Notes: generated by a model from the letters alone, not told the origin. A stretch of 64,000 nucleotides of DNA from Opitutaceae bacterium (GCA_027482185.1 JAIXWF010000013.1:1550001-1614000), one strand, 5' to 3'. Numbered from the stretch's first letter, positions 16,892 to 24,833 are shown. Numbers and translations are program-made.

Positions 16892-17743
16892 ATGTCAGGC
16901 GGTGCATGGAAGGTGGCTTACGCGGACTTTGTGACCGCGATGATGGCGCTCTTTATGGTGCTGTGGATTTCCGCGCAGGATAAGGAAATCCTCATCGCGA
17001 CGTCGCAGTACTTCCAGAACCCGTTCCGTTCGCCCATGGACGCGACCTCGGGCGTGCTGCCGTTCAACAGCAACAAGACGACGAACAGCTCCGGCAGCGG
17101 CCAGGGCCCGGAAAAAGAGCAGGATCGCAACAAGCAGATCCAGATGACGTTTCTCAATTCCGTCGCGGCCGATTTCTACCGGCTCCTGCACCTCGACCAG
17201 AATCTCGAAGGCAAGCCGATCGACATCCAGGTCACGACCGACGGTCTCCGCGTCACGCTCTTCGACCGCGCCAAGCGGCCGATCTTCAAACGGGACAGCA
17301 CCGAGCTCACGGAGTGGGGCAACTTCGTCCTGCAGAGCATGGCGTGGACGATCGACCGCCACCAATTCACCGTCACGATCGACGGCCACGCGAAAGCCAG
17401 CGACACGCTGCTCGCCGCCCGCAAGGACTACTCGAGCTGGGAACTCTCGTCCGATCGCGCCAACACCGCGCGCCGCCTCCTCGTCTACTACGCCGTGCCG
17501 CCGCATCTCATCGAGCGGGTCACCGGCTACGCCGACACCAAGCCGCTGCCGGGCGAGCCGCCCGAGGCCGAGGTCAACCAGCGCGTGACCCTCAATCTGA
17601 CCCTTACGCCCAAGAGCCGCACCCGGGAAAACAAGCTCGTCGACAAGCCGCAAGCGGCCGGCGGAGCCGCCCCGCCGGAGCAGGGCGCCGAGCCGAATCC
17701 GGCGGCAAAGGCATCCCCGGCGCTCGCCGCCCCGCACCCATGA
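16892..17743 (+). CDS. motB: Flagellar stator protein MotB
   Basis: A 283-residue stator subunit. GGAWKVAYADFVTAMMALFM (about 3-22) holds the conserved ion-binding Asp (Asp12) at the start of the single membrane helix; the OmpA-like peptidoglycan-binding domain spans about 130-235 with FTVTIDGHAKASD, LSSDRANTARRLLVYY and ERVTGYADTKPL. MotB proteins usually have 20-30 residues before the Asp; here only 11, and a stop codon upstream in frame shows this is genuine. The tail is Pro/Ala-rich. It pairs with MotA 82 bases upstream and overlaps the next small gene by four bases. Confidence 0.93.
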   Translation: MSGGAWKVAYADFVTAMMALFMVLWISAQDKEILIATSQYFQNPFRSPMDATSGVLPFNSNKTTNSSGSGQGPEKEQDRNKQIQMTFLNSVAADFYRLLHLDQNLEGKPIDIQVTTDGLRVTLFDRAKRPIFKRDSTELTEWGNFVLQSMAWTIDRHQFTVTIDGHAKASDTLLAARKDYSSWELSSDRANTARRLLVYYAVPPHLIERVTGYADTKPLPGEPPEAEVNQRVTLNLTLTPKSRTRENKLVDKPQAAGGAAPPEQGAEPNPAAKASPALAAPHP

Positions 17744-17985
17744 AGTCGTTTCTCCAAGGCAAAAAGTCGCTCGCAGTCGAAGGCCTGCGCCTGCCCCCCG
17801 GGGCGGCGCCGGCCTTGTCGCCGCGTTGCGAAGCCTCGCGCGCCCCCGGCGGCGTCGCGACTCCGGGCGGCTCGAGCGCCCATGTCGAGGTGGTCAAGGA
17901 AGGCGACAAGGTCGTCCGCCTGATCGTGAATTGCGTCTGCGGCGAGCGGGTCGAGATCGACTGCCTGTATCCGCCGGGCCGCTGA
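17740..17985 (+). CDS. Small Cys-containing protein downstream of motB, unknown
   Basis: An 81-residue protein starting at an ATGA overlap with the motB stop, which argues strongly that it is translated. I do not recognise the family. The first half is Pro/Ala/Gly-rich and low in complexity; the second half is an ordered-looking segment, VVKEGDKVVRLIVNCVCGER followed by VEIDCLYP, with Cys residues in a C-x-C-x(6)-C arrangement that might bind metal or form a disulfide. It has no signal peptide or membrane helix. It closes the second flagellar block. Confidence 0.55.
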   Translation: MKSFLQGKKSLAVEGLRLPPGAAPALSPRCEASRAPGGVATPGGSSAHVEVVKEGDKVVRLIVNCVCGERVEIDCLYPPGR

Positions 17986-18008
17986 GCCCGGACCCTCGCG
18001 TCGGGGCT

Positions 18009-18030
18009 GCTCCGAAAGCGCGGAGCCTTT
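18009..18030 (+). terminator. Weak intrinsic terminator after the motB block
   Basis: GCTCCG (18009-18014) and CGGAGC (18021-18026) form a 6-bp stem with a six-base loop, followed by CTTTCTC. The T-run is broken, so termination would be partial. It lies just after the last gene of the flhB block and before the flgF promoter region. A second stem, GGGCCG/CGGCCC, follows at about 18050-18076. Confidence 0.4.
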
Positions 18031-18171
18031 CTCGCGAGCGCCTTCGAATGGGCCGCAAGGGCAACGGCCCGCGGGATCTTGGCTCGCGGCGGTTGCTCCG
18101 CATACGGCCAGCGGCCGAGTCCGCCCGGCAAATCCTGCCGCGCCCGATGACTGGATTCATCGCCGCCTTTG

Positions 18172-18205
18172 GAAAAGTTTTCCTCAAGATTTCGAGAAAA
18201 CTTTA
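18172..18205 (+). promoter_or_regulatory. Inverted-repeat operator/enhancer upstream of flgF
   Basis: GGAAAAGTTTTCC (18172-18184) is a perfect palindrome around one central base. AAAGTTTTC (18175-18183) also has an exact inverted partner, GAAAACTTT (18197-18205), with centres 22 bases (two helical turns) apart. The pair lies about 70-100 bases upstream of the predicted start of transcription, the normal place for a sigma-54 activator dimer pair. The A/T-rich composition stands out from the surrounding DNA. Confidence 0.55.
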
Positions 18206-18231
18206 ATCGATTGCCGAATAGTTAGTTAAGC
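18197..18231 (+). promoter_or_regulatory. Putative activator element shared with flhB promoter
   Basis: A 35-base element with the same length and the same distance to the -24 GG (51 bases) as the element at 10295-10329; 21 of 35 bases are identical. It partly overlaps the inverted repeat upstream, so activator dimers could contact both. See the flhB element for the shared positions. Confidence 0.5.
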
Positions 18232-18246
18232 ATCCTTCTGGGCGCC

Positions 18247-18263
18247 CGGCACGGGGTTGGCTT
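18247..18263 (+). promoter_or_regulatory. Sigma-54 promoter of flgF
   Basis: CGGCACGGGGTTGGCTT contains GG (18248-18249), ten bases and GC (18260-18261), with the conserved GGCAC and TTG parts; the first base is C instead of T and one extra G precedes the GC. The predicted start of transcription is near 18273, four bases before the flgF ATG. It would drive the third flagellar block through to the terminator behind fliC. Confidence 0.72.
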
Positions 18264-18276
18264 AAGAGACCTGCCC

Positions 18277-19026
18277 ATGAATATCGGTCTCTACCAAAGT
18301 GCAGCCGCGCTCTCCGCGCTGGAGCGTTGGCAGGACACTGTCTCGCAGAACATCACTTCGAGCCAGACCACGGGTTACCGGAAGCGCACGATCAATTTCT
18401 CCACCCAGGCCGCCGGCGAACTGCACACCGATCCGCGCGCCCGCGTCGGCAACGATGCCGCGGTGCCGATGCTCTTCCCGAAGACCAATCTCGGCATCAA
18501 CTTCGTCACCGGCGAGACGCAGCCCACGCGCCGCGAGATGGACGCCGCCATCCAAGGCGACGGCTTCTTCGAGATCCAGATGGAAGACGGCGCGATGGCT
18601 TACACGCGCAGCGGCGAATTCCGCATGCGTCCGGACCGCACGCTCGTGACCTCGACCGGCCACGAGGTGATGAGCACCGCGGGAGCGCCCATCGTCCTCC
18701 TCCCCGGCGGCGGCAATTTCACGATCAACCAGGACGGCTCGATCTTCCAGGGCGCGACCGCCCTCGGCAAATTGTCGGTGAAGAAATTCGACAATCCCGC
18801 GCAGCTCACGCCGATCGCGGGCGGTTTCTTCACGGCGCCCGCCGGCGTCGAGGCCCAGGCCGTCGACGAGCCCGAACTGCTCCAGGGTTACCTCGAAGGC
18901 AGCAACGTCACGCCGCTCCGCGAGATGGTCGACCTCGTCCTCATCTCCCGCGCCTACGAGGCCAACCAGAAGATCATCAACACGGTCGACCAGCAGATGC
19001 AGAAGACGCTGGAGGCCCTGGGCTGA
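18277..19026 (+). CDS. flgF: Flagellar proximal rod protein FlgF
   Basis: A 249-residue rod protein of the FlgE/F/G family. The N-terminus (QSAAALSALERWQDTVSQNI) and the following TSSQTTGYRK give the degenerate NNxANxxTxGYK motif. The centre has MDAAIQGDGFFEIQMEDGAM, and the C-terminus LLQGYLEGSNVTPLREMVDL leads into the coiled-coil D0 helix. It differs from the flgG product encoded next by the less canonical N-terminal motif, which fits FlgF. First gene of the third block. Confidence 0.9.
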   Translation: MNIGLYQSAAALSALERWQDTVSQNITSSQTTGYRKRTINFSTQAAGELHTDPRARVGNDAAVPMLFPKTNLGINFVTGETQPTRREMDAAIQGDGFFEIQMEDGAMAYTRSGEFRMRPDRTLVTSTGHEVMSTAGAPIVLLPGGGNFTINQDGSIFQGATALGKLSVKKFDNPAQLTPIAGGFFTAPAGVEAQAVDEPELLQGYLEGSNVTPLREMVDLVLISRAYEANQKIINTVDQQMQKTLEALG

Positions 19027-19156
19027 GGCCCTTTTCCGCCATGTTTCCCCCTGACAGAGTACCGCAATCACGACTGACCGGCCGCGCCCGCTTTGGAGGC
19101 GGGCCGGCCCCTGTCGCGGCGGTCTCCGCCTTTCAACCCGCCCGACTCCCCGCCGT

Positions 19157-19939
19157 ATGAACCTTTCCCTTTACTCGGCTGCCACCGGCATGGAGGCGCA
19201 GCAGCTCAACCTGAACACGATCGCGAACAATCTCGCGAACGTGAACACGCCCGGCTTCAAGCGCAGCAAGATCGAGTTCCAGGATCTGCTCTACCAGAAG
19301 CCCCGCGCGGCCGGCGCCGATTCCGGCGGCGGCAATCTCGTCCCGACCGGCGTCGAAGTCGGCAACGGCTCCCGCGTCGCCGCCACCGCCAAGGTCTTCA
19401 CCCAGGGCCAGCTCACCAACACGGGCGAGAAACTCGACATCGCCATCCAGGGCGACGGCTTCTTCGAAGTGCAGCGCCCCGACGGCACCATCGGTTTCAC
19501 CCGCGCCGGTTCCTTCAAGCTCAACGCCCAGGGCCAGGTCGTGACCATCGACGGCATGCCCGTCCTCAGCGGCTTCCAGCCCATCCCGCCCGGCTCGACC
19601 TCCGTCGCGATTTCCGAAGACGGCCAGGTCACCGTCCAGGGCGCCACCGGCAACCAGACGTTCTCGATCACGCTCGCGCGCTTCGCCAACCCGGCCGGTC
19701 TGCGCAGTCTCGGCGGCAATCTTTACGAGGAAACCGCCGCCAGCGGCACGCCGGAAGTCGGCAAACCCGGCGAACAGGGCTTCGGCCGCACCATCCAAGG
19801 CTACATCGAGGCCTCCAACGTGAACATCGTCGAGGAGATGGTGAACCTCATCGTCGCCCAGCGCGCCTACGAGATCAATTCCAAGTCCATCCAGACTTCG
19901 GACGAGATGCTCCAGAACGTCGCCAACATGAAGCGCTGA
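19157..19939 (+). CDS. flgG: Flagellar distal rod protein FlgG
   Basis: A 260-residue protein, exactly the family length. It starts MNLSLYSAATGMEAQQLNLN and then has TIANNLANVNTPGFKRSKIEF, the canonical rod motif. Centre: KLDIAIQGDGFFEVQRPDG; C-terminus: GYIEASNVNIVEEMVNLIVA. FlgG builds the distal rod, crossed by the P and L rings whose genes follow. It lies 130 bases after flgF, and its stop overlaps the flgA start. Confidence 0.97.
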   Translation: MNLSLYSAATGMEAQQLNLNTIANNLANVNTPGFKRSKIEFQDLLYQKPRAAGADSGGGNLVPTGVEVGNGSRVAATAKVFTQGQLTNTGEKLDIAIQGDGFFEVQRPDGTIGFTRAGSFKLNAQGQVVTIDGMPVLSGFQPIPPGSTSVAISEDGQVTVQGATGNQTFSITLARFANPAGLRSLGGNLYEETAASGTPEVGKPGEQGFGRTIQGYIEASNVNIVEEMVNLIVAQRAYEINSKSIQTSDEMLQNVANMKR

Positions 19940-20667
19940 TGAAAACGCTCCGCGCTCTCTTCCTCCGCCTCGTCTGCGCCGGCTTCCTCGCCGCCGCCCC
20001 GGCCGTTGCCGAAGTCGCCCAAGAAGCCGCCGGCGCGACGCCCTTCACCCGCGACCAGCTGCTTTCCAATCTGACGCGCAAGCTCTCCGAGCAGTTCTCC
20101 CTCGACGGCGATCTGCAACTCGAGCTCATCCGCCCCTGGGCCTCGCCGGCGCGTGTCGCCCGCACCTGGGAACTCCAGGTCCTCGAGTTCCCGTCCGTGC
20201 CCGCCGCGTCCATGATGGTCCGCTGCCGCATCCTGGCCGATGCCGTCGCCATCGCCGAAGCCACCTTCGTGGTGCGCGCGCAGCTCTGGCGCGACGCATG
20301 GGTCGCCCGCCAGCCGATCACGGCCGGCGCGACCTTCGATCCCGCCGCCCTCGAGACCCGCCGCGTCGATCTCTTCCGCGATCGCGATGTTCTGCCGGCC
20401 GCCGTCGGCGACCGCTCCTACATCTTCGCCCGCGCCGTCGCCGCCGGCCGGCTCATGACCTGGCGCGATATCGCGCGCCGCCCGCTCGTGAAGAAGGGCG
20501 ATCTCGTCGAAGTTTCCGCCGTCGACGGCCTCCTTGCCGTCACCATGAAAGCCCTCGCCATGGAGAATGGCGCCCAGGGCGACACCGTCACCGTCCGCAA
20601 CCCTGAATCGCGCAAAGATTTCGCCGCGATGGTCATCGATGAAAACCGGGTCCAAGTCCGCTTTTGA
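19939..20667 (+). CDS. flgA: Flagellar P-ring assembly chaperone FlgA
   Basis: A 242-residue periplasmic protein with a signal peptide (about 1-24, ending APAVAEV) and a C-terminal SAF-type domain (about 115-240) containing WVARQPITAGATFDP, RPLVKKGDLVEVSAVDG and the closing NPESRKDFAAMVIDENRVQV, as in FlgA. It helps assembly of FlgI around the rod. It starts on the last base of the flgG stop and its 3' end overlaps flgH by 29 bases. An in-frame extension into flgG is a shadow. Confidence 0.9.
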   Translation: MKTLRALFLRLVCAGFLAAAPAVAEVAQEAAGATPFTRDQLLSNLTRKLSEQFSLDGDLQLELIRPWASPARVARTWELQVLEFPSVPAASMMVRCRILADAVAIAEATFVVRAQLWRDAWVARQPITAGATFDPAALETRRVDLFRDRDVLPAAVGDRSYIFARAVAAGRLMTWRDIARRPLVKKGDLVEVSAVDGLLAVTMKALAMENGAQGDTVTVRNPESRKDFAAMVIDENRVQVRF

Positions 20668-21313
20668 AACCGGCCGTCGCGCCTCGCCGCGCATCGCCGC
20701 CTCCGTGTACGCGCTGTTCTTCGCCGCGTTCGCCGCGCTCCTGCTGCTCGTTTCCACCAGCCGCGCCGAGTCGCTGTGGAACGCCACCGGTGTTTCCTCC
20801 CGCAGCATGTTCGCCGACCGCAAGGCCGCCGGCCGCGGCGACATCCTCACGATCGTCGTCGCCGAGTCCGCCGTCGCGCAAAGCTCGCAGAACAAGAAGT
20901 CGACGCGCGAATCCACCCTGCAGGACGCGCTCTCCAAGTTCATCTATCCCGGCCTCGGCACCCACAAGGGCCAGATGCCCGGCATGGGCGCCACCGGCGC
21001 CTCGTCGTATTCGGGCGGCGGCGACGTCAGCAACTCCCAGAGTCTCTCCGCCCGCGCCGCCGTGCTCGTCACCGACGTGCTGCCCAACGGCAACCTCGTC
21101 ATCGAGGGCGTCCGCGTCGTCACGTTCTCCGGGGAAACCCAGTACGTCGTCCTCCGCGGCCTCGTCCGCCAGGACGACATCGCCCGCGACAACAGCGTGA
21201 TCTCCACCAACATCGCCGACGCCCGCGTCGAGTTCTACGCCGAAGGCGCGCTCACCGACGCCCAGAAGCGCGGCTGGCTGACCAAGGTCTACGAAAAACT
21301 GCGCCCTCTTTGA
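20639..21313 (+). CDS. flgH: Flagellar L-ring protein FlgH, apparently not a lipoprotein
   Basis: A 224-residue FlgH: SLWNATGVSSRSMFADRKAA, RGDILTIVVAESA, the VTDVLPNGNLVIEGVRVV segment and the ending DNSVISTNIADARVEF are diagnostic. It forms the outer-membrane L ring. The signal sequence (about 18-44, LLLLVSTSRAES) looks like a signal peptidase I site and has no lipobox; the protein contains no Cys at all, whereas classical FlgH is acylated on an N-terminal Cys. The start at the second in-frame ATG gives a sensible signal peptide and overlaps flgA by 29 bases. Confidence 0.93.
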   Translation: MKTGSKSAFETGRRASPRIAASVYALFFAAFAALLLLVSTSRAESLWNATGVSSRSMFADRKAAGRGDILTIVVAESAVAQSSQNKKSTRESTLQDALSKFIYPGLGTHKGQMPGMGATGASSYSGGGDVSNSQSLSARAAVLVTDVLPNGNLVIEGVRVVTFSGETQYVVLRGLVRQDDIARDNSVISTNIADARVEFYAEGALTDAQKRGWLTKVYEKLRPL

Positions 21314-21370
21314 TTCTCTGAACGAAACCGGCTTTCGGACGCCGGCGATCGGAACGGATTCCTCCAGAAC

Positions 21371-22489
21371 ATGACGTTCACCTCGACACTTTCCCGCCTG
21401 CTGACCGCCGCCTTCGCCGCGGTGCTGCTCCTCGCGGGCCCCGCGCAGGCCTCCCGGCTCAAGGACCTCACGCTCGTCGAGGGCGGCCGCGACAACCAGC
21501 TTGTCGGCTACGGTCTCGTCGTCGGTCTCGCGGGCGACGGCGACAGCAACGCCGTCTCGACCCTGCGCAGCGTCTCCAACGTGCTCCAGCGCTACGGCCT
21601 CGCGGTCAACGCCGCCGACCTCAAGGCGAAGAACACCGCCGCGGTCATGATCACCGCGGACATCGGCGCGTTCCTCAAACCCGGCGCCCGCATCGACGTG
21701 AACGTCGCCTCCATGGGCGACGCCAAGAGCCTGCAGGGCGGGGTGCTCCTCCAGACGCCGCTCATGGGCGCCGACGGCCGCGTCTACGCCGTGGCCCAGG
21801 GCCCGGTCGCCATCGGTGGTTTCACCGGCGGCGCGGGTGGCGCCGGCGGCGCCACCGTCACCAAGAACCATCCCACGGTCGGCAACATCTCCAGCGGCGC
21901 CATCGTCGAGCGCGAGATTCCCGCGGCCTTCGTCCGCGAAAACGTCGTCCGCCTCCTCCTGCACAATCCGGATTTCACCTCCGTTTCCCGGATGGCCGAC
22001 GCCATCAACAACAAGTGGGCCGGTTCGGCCCAGGCCGTCGACGCCGCCACCATCGCCGTCGCTCTGCCCGCCGCCTACCGCGGCCGCGATGTCGCCTTCA
22101 TCGCCGAACTCGGCCAGATCGAGGCCGCCCCCGACACGCTCGCCCGCATCGTGATCAACGAGCGCACCGGCACGATCGTCGCCACCTCGACCGTGCGGCT
22201 TTCCCAGGTCGCGATCGCGCACGGCTCCCTGACCATCACCGTCACGTCCAACGTCGGCGTCAGCCAGCCCAACGCCTTCAACAATTCCGGCCAGACCAAG
22301 GCCGTGCAGAGCACGCAGACCGACGTGAACGAAACCAAGGGCGGTTTCACGATCATCAACGAGCCGCCGACCATCGAGCGCCTCGCCGCCGCCCTCAACG
22401 CCCTCGGCGTCTCCACGCGCGAGATGATGGCGATCTTCCAGACCCTCAAACGCTCCGGCGCCCTCCAGGCCGAGCTCGTCATCAACTGA
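21371..22489 (+). CDS. flgI: Flagellar P-ring protein FlgI
   Basis: A 372-residue periplasmic ring protein. The signal peptide covers about 1-27 (ending AQAS), and the mature start RLKDLTLVEGGRDNQLVGYG with LVVGLAGDGD is the FlgI signature. Later come KAKNTAAVMITADIGAF, the IDVNVASMGDAKSLQGGVLL stretch and the end LNALGVSTREMMAIFQTLKR with SGALQAELVIN. It assembles in the peptidoglycan layer with help of FlgA. The stop overlaps the flgJ start. Confidence 0.97.
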   Translation: MTFTSTLSRLLTAAFAAVLLLAGPAQASRLKDLTLVEGGRDNQLVGYGLVVGLAGDGDSNAVSTLRSVSNVLQRYGLAVNAADLKAKNTAAVMITADIGAFLKPGARIDVNVASMGDAKSLQGGVLLQTPLMGADGRVYAVAQGPVAIGGFTGGAGGAGGATVTKNHPTVGNISSGAIVEREIPAAFVRENVVRLLLHNPDFTSVSRMADAINNKWAGSAQAVDAATIAVALPAAYRGRDVAFIAELGQIEAAPDTLARIVINERTGTIVATSTVRLSQVAIAHGSLTITVTSNVGVSQPNAFNNSGQTKAVQSTQTDVNETKGGFTIINEPPTIERLAAALNALGVSTREMMAIFQTLKRSGALQAELVIN

Positions 22490-22875
22490 TGAATACGTCC
22501 GCGATCTCCGCCCTCGGCGCTTCCGGCGCCCGCCCGGCCGCCGAGCTCTCGGCTCCGTCCCGCGCGCCGTCCGGTCCCTTCAACGCCGCCGCGCTGCGCC
22601 GCGCCTCCGCCGCCGACCAGCGCGTCGCCGTCGCCGCGCAGTTCGAGGCCGTCCTTGTCCGCCAGATGCTCGGCAAGACCGTCAACTCCATGCTCGGCGG
22701 CGCCGAAAGCGGCGTCGCGGGCAGCGTCTACGGCGATATGCTCGCCGACACCATCGCCACGCAGCTCACCTCCGGTCCCGGTCTCGGGCTCGGCCGCCTG
22801 CTCGTCCAGCAACTCACCCCCCGCGGCGAAACCGCCGCGCCCGAATCGGACACGCCGTCCGCCCCGCAGCCATGA
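22489..22875 (+). CDS. flgJ: FlgJ-type rod-binding protein without muramidase domain
   Basis: A 128-residue protein matching the N-terminal rod-binding domain of FlgJ: VAAQFEAVLVRQMLGKTVNS with GSVYGDMLADTIATQL. The C-terminal glucosaminidase domain of enteric FlgJ is absent, as in many non-gammaproteobacteria, so a separate cell-wall hydrolase must open the peptidoglycan. The first about 40 residues and last 20 are low-complexity. It starts on the flgI stop and overlaps flgN by four bases. Confidence 0.88.
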   Translation: MNTSAISALGASGARPAAELSAPSRAPSGPFNAAALRRASAADQRVAVAAQFEAVLVRQMLGKTVNSMLGGAESGVAGSVYGDMLADTIATQLTSGPGLGLGRLLVQQLTPRGETAAPESDTPSAPQP

Positions 22876-23369
22876 GCACTCCCTGGGAATTCATCGCCGA
22901 CCGTCTCCGCGAGGAGCTCGCCGACTACGGCGGTCTGCTCCGCCTCTTCGAGGAACAGCAGATGGCCTTGTTCGATCGCGACCCCGACACCGTCCTTCGC
23001 CTCGCCGGCGAGATCGAAACCCACGCCCGCAACCTCGCCACCACGCGCACACGCCGCGAGACCGCCGTCGCCGACTTTGCGGAACAGCACGGCCGGCCCA
23101 CGACCACGTCGCTCCGGTCGATGCTCCCGCTGATCGAGCCGGCCGCCCAGCCCCTCATCGAAGCGCTGATCAACGAAGTGAACACGCTCCTCCACCGCGT
23201 GCGCCGCACCAGCCGCCACAACCACACGCTGCTCAGCCGTGCCGTCGAAACGCACCAGGAGACGCTCCAGCACCTCCGGCCCAACGCCTTCACCAAGACC
23301 TATTCGCCCGCCGGCCGCGTCTCCGTGAGCTCCAACCACGCCGCCGCGACCCTCCGCGCCGCGGGTTGA
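22872..23369 (+). CDS. flgN: FlgN-type export chaperone
   Basis: A 165-residue all-helical protein with long amphipathic helices (LREELADYGGLLRLFEEQQM; ALINEVNTLLHRVRRTSRHN), matching FlgN in size and fold. FlgN binds FlgK and FlgL and delivers them to the export gate. It is encoded between flgJ and flgK, exactly before its clients. Sequence conservation in this family is low, so synteny carries much of the call. It starts at an ATGA overlap with flgJ. Confidence 0.8.
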   Translation: MSTPWEFIADRLREELADYGGLLRLFEEQQMALFDRDPDTVLRLAGEIETHARNLATTRTRRETAVADFAEQHGRPTTTSLRSMLPLIEPAAQPLIEALINEVNTLLHRVRRTSRHNHTLLSRAVETHQETLQHLRPNAFTKTYSPAGRVSVSSNHAAATLRAAG

Positions 23370-23374
23370 GTTCG

Positions 23375-23402
23375 ATCCGCACTCCGCAATCCGACTTCCG
23401 CA
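23375..23402 (+). repeat. Heptad microrepeat before flgK
   Basis: Four 7-base units, ATCCGCA, CTCCGCA, ATCCGAC and TTCCGCA, fill nearly the whole gap between flgN and flgK and end six bases before the ATG. They belong to the NNTTCCG-type heptads also found before the genes at 47.3, 52.4 and 59.9 kb. No Shine-Dalgarno sequence is visible between the repeat and the start. Confidence 0.55.
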
Positions 23403-23408
23403 ATCGTC

Positions 23409-24821
23409 ATGTCCGGCCTCTACTCCAGTCTCAACGCGTCCGTGAAGGCGATCACCGCCCACGGCCGCGGCATCGAGATCGCGGGCAAGAACCTGGCCAA
23501 CGTGAACAACCCGGCCTACGCCCGGCAGCGCGTCGTCTACGGCGACCGCGGCACGGTGGTCACGCCGGACGGCGCGGAAAGTCTCGGCCTCGAGGCCCTC
23601 GGCGTGCAGCAGCTGCGCGACACGCTCCTCGACCGCCAGGTCAACCGGGAGATCTCCCTCAAGTCCTCGTTTCTCGCCGAGCAAAGCGGCTACCAGCGCG
23701 CCCAGGCCGGCCTCGGCCAGAGCATCGACCGTTCCACTTCTGCCGGCGCCACCGGCAGCGTCGGCGACAAGGGCATCGCGGCGGCCCTCGACGATTTCTT
23801 CAACGCGTTCCAGAGCCTCGCCGCCCGCCCGACCGACATCGGCGAACGCCAGACGCTCGTGCAGAAGGCCGCCATCCTCGCGGACCGTTTCCAGTTGGCC
23901 GACACGCGCCTCGCGCAGACCCAGGCCGATCTCGGCGCCGAGGTCGACGAGGACGTCGCCGAGGTCAACCAACTCCTTTCCTCCATCGCCGAACTCAACG
24001 GCCAGATCGGCCGCTTCGAGGTCAACTCGCCCGGCTCCGCGGTCGATCTGCGCGACCAACGCGAGGCCCGCATCGAGGAATTGTCCGCCAAACTCGCGGT
24101 CGAGGTCCGGCCCCAGTCTGGCGGCCAAGTGCAGGTCGTTGCGAAAGACGGCGCCGGCGCCGACATCGTCCTCGTCGATCTCGCCACCGTCCAGGGCACG
24201 GTCGCATTCGACGGCACCCAGGTCACCGCCGGAGCCGGCGCCACGCCGGTCGCTCTCTCCGCCGGTTCGATCAAGGGCGCGCTCACCGCCCGCGACGGCG
24301 GCGTCCAGACTCTCCGCAACGACCTCGACCAGCTCGCGCGCCAACTCGTCACCTCGGTCAACGCCACGTACAATCCCACCGGCGCGACGGGCGACTTCTT
24401 CGTCGCCGGCGGCCTGACCGCCGCGACCTTGGCCGTCGACGGCAGCGTCACCGCGAACAATCTCAAGGCCAGCGACGGCGGCCACGCCGGCGACAACGAC
24501 ATCGCGCTCGCCGTCGCCCAGCTCTCCACCCGCGTGTTCGAGACCGCCGGCGGCGACCACATCGACGGCACCTTCGCCGGCCACTTCAGCAAGACCGTGA
24601 GCAAGATCGGCCAGGCCCTCGCCGGCGCCAATTCCCGCGTCGAGGACCAGACCAACATCGAGCGCCTCGTGCGCGGCCAGCGCGACGCCGTCAGCGGCGT
24701 CTCCCTCGACGAAGAAATGGCCGACCTGATGAAGTTCCAGCGCGCGTTCCAGGCCTCTTCCCGCGTTTTCAACGTCATGGACGAATTGCTCGACGTCGTC
24801 GTCAACCGCCTCGGCCGGTAA
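23409..24821 (+). CDS. flgK: Hook-filament junction protein FlgK (HAP1)
   Basis: A 470-residue junction protein. N-terminus: YSSLNASVKAITAHGRGIEI then AGKNLANVNNPAYARQRV, the axial-protein motif. GSVGDKGIAAALDDFFNAFQ and LAARPTD are FlgK landmarks, and the C-terminus LDEEMADLMKFQRAFQASSR leads into the terminal D0 helix. It caps the hook and starts the filament. flgL follows 12 bases later. Confidence 0.95.
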   Translation: MSGLYSSLNASVKAITAHGRGIEIAGKNLANVNNPAYARQRVVYGDRGTVVTPDGAESLGLEALGVQQLRDTLLDRQVNREISLKSSFLAEQSGYQRAQAGLGQSIDRSTSAGATGSVGDKGIAAALDDFFNAFQSLAARPTDIGERQTLVQKAAILADRFQLADTRLAQTQADLGAEVDEDVAEVNQLLSSIAELNGQIGRFEVNSPGSAVDLRDQREARIEELSAKLAVEVRPQSGGQVQVVAKDGAGADIVLVDLATVQGTVAFDGTQVTAGAGATPVALSAGSIKGALTARDGGVQTLRNDLDQLARQLVTSVNATYNPTGATGDFFVAGGLTAATLAVDGSVTANNLKASDGGHAGDNDIALAVAQLSTRVFETAGGDHIDGTFAGHFSKTVSKIGQALAGANSRVEDQTNIERLVRGQRDAVSGVSLDEEMADLMKFQRAFQASSRVFNVMDELLDVVVNRLGR

Positions 24822-24833
24822 CCGCCCCGCACC

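Noticed and set aside
19027-19156. Additional sigma-54 promoter before flgG (a GG-N10-GC pair near 19096)
   Set aside because: Only the two dinucleotides match; the GGCAC and TTGC contexts are absent and such pairs are expected by chance at this GC content.
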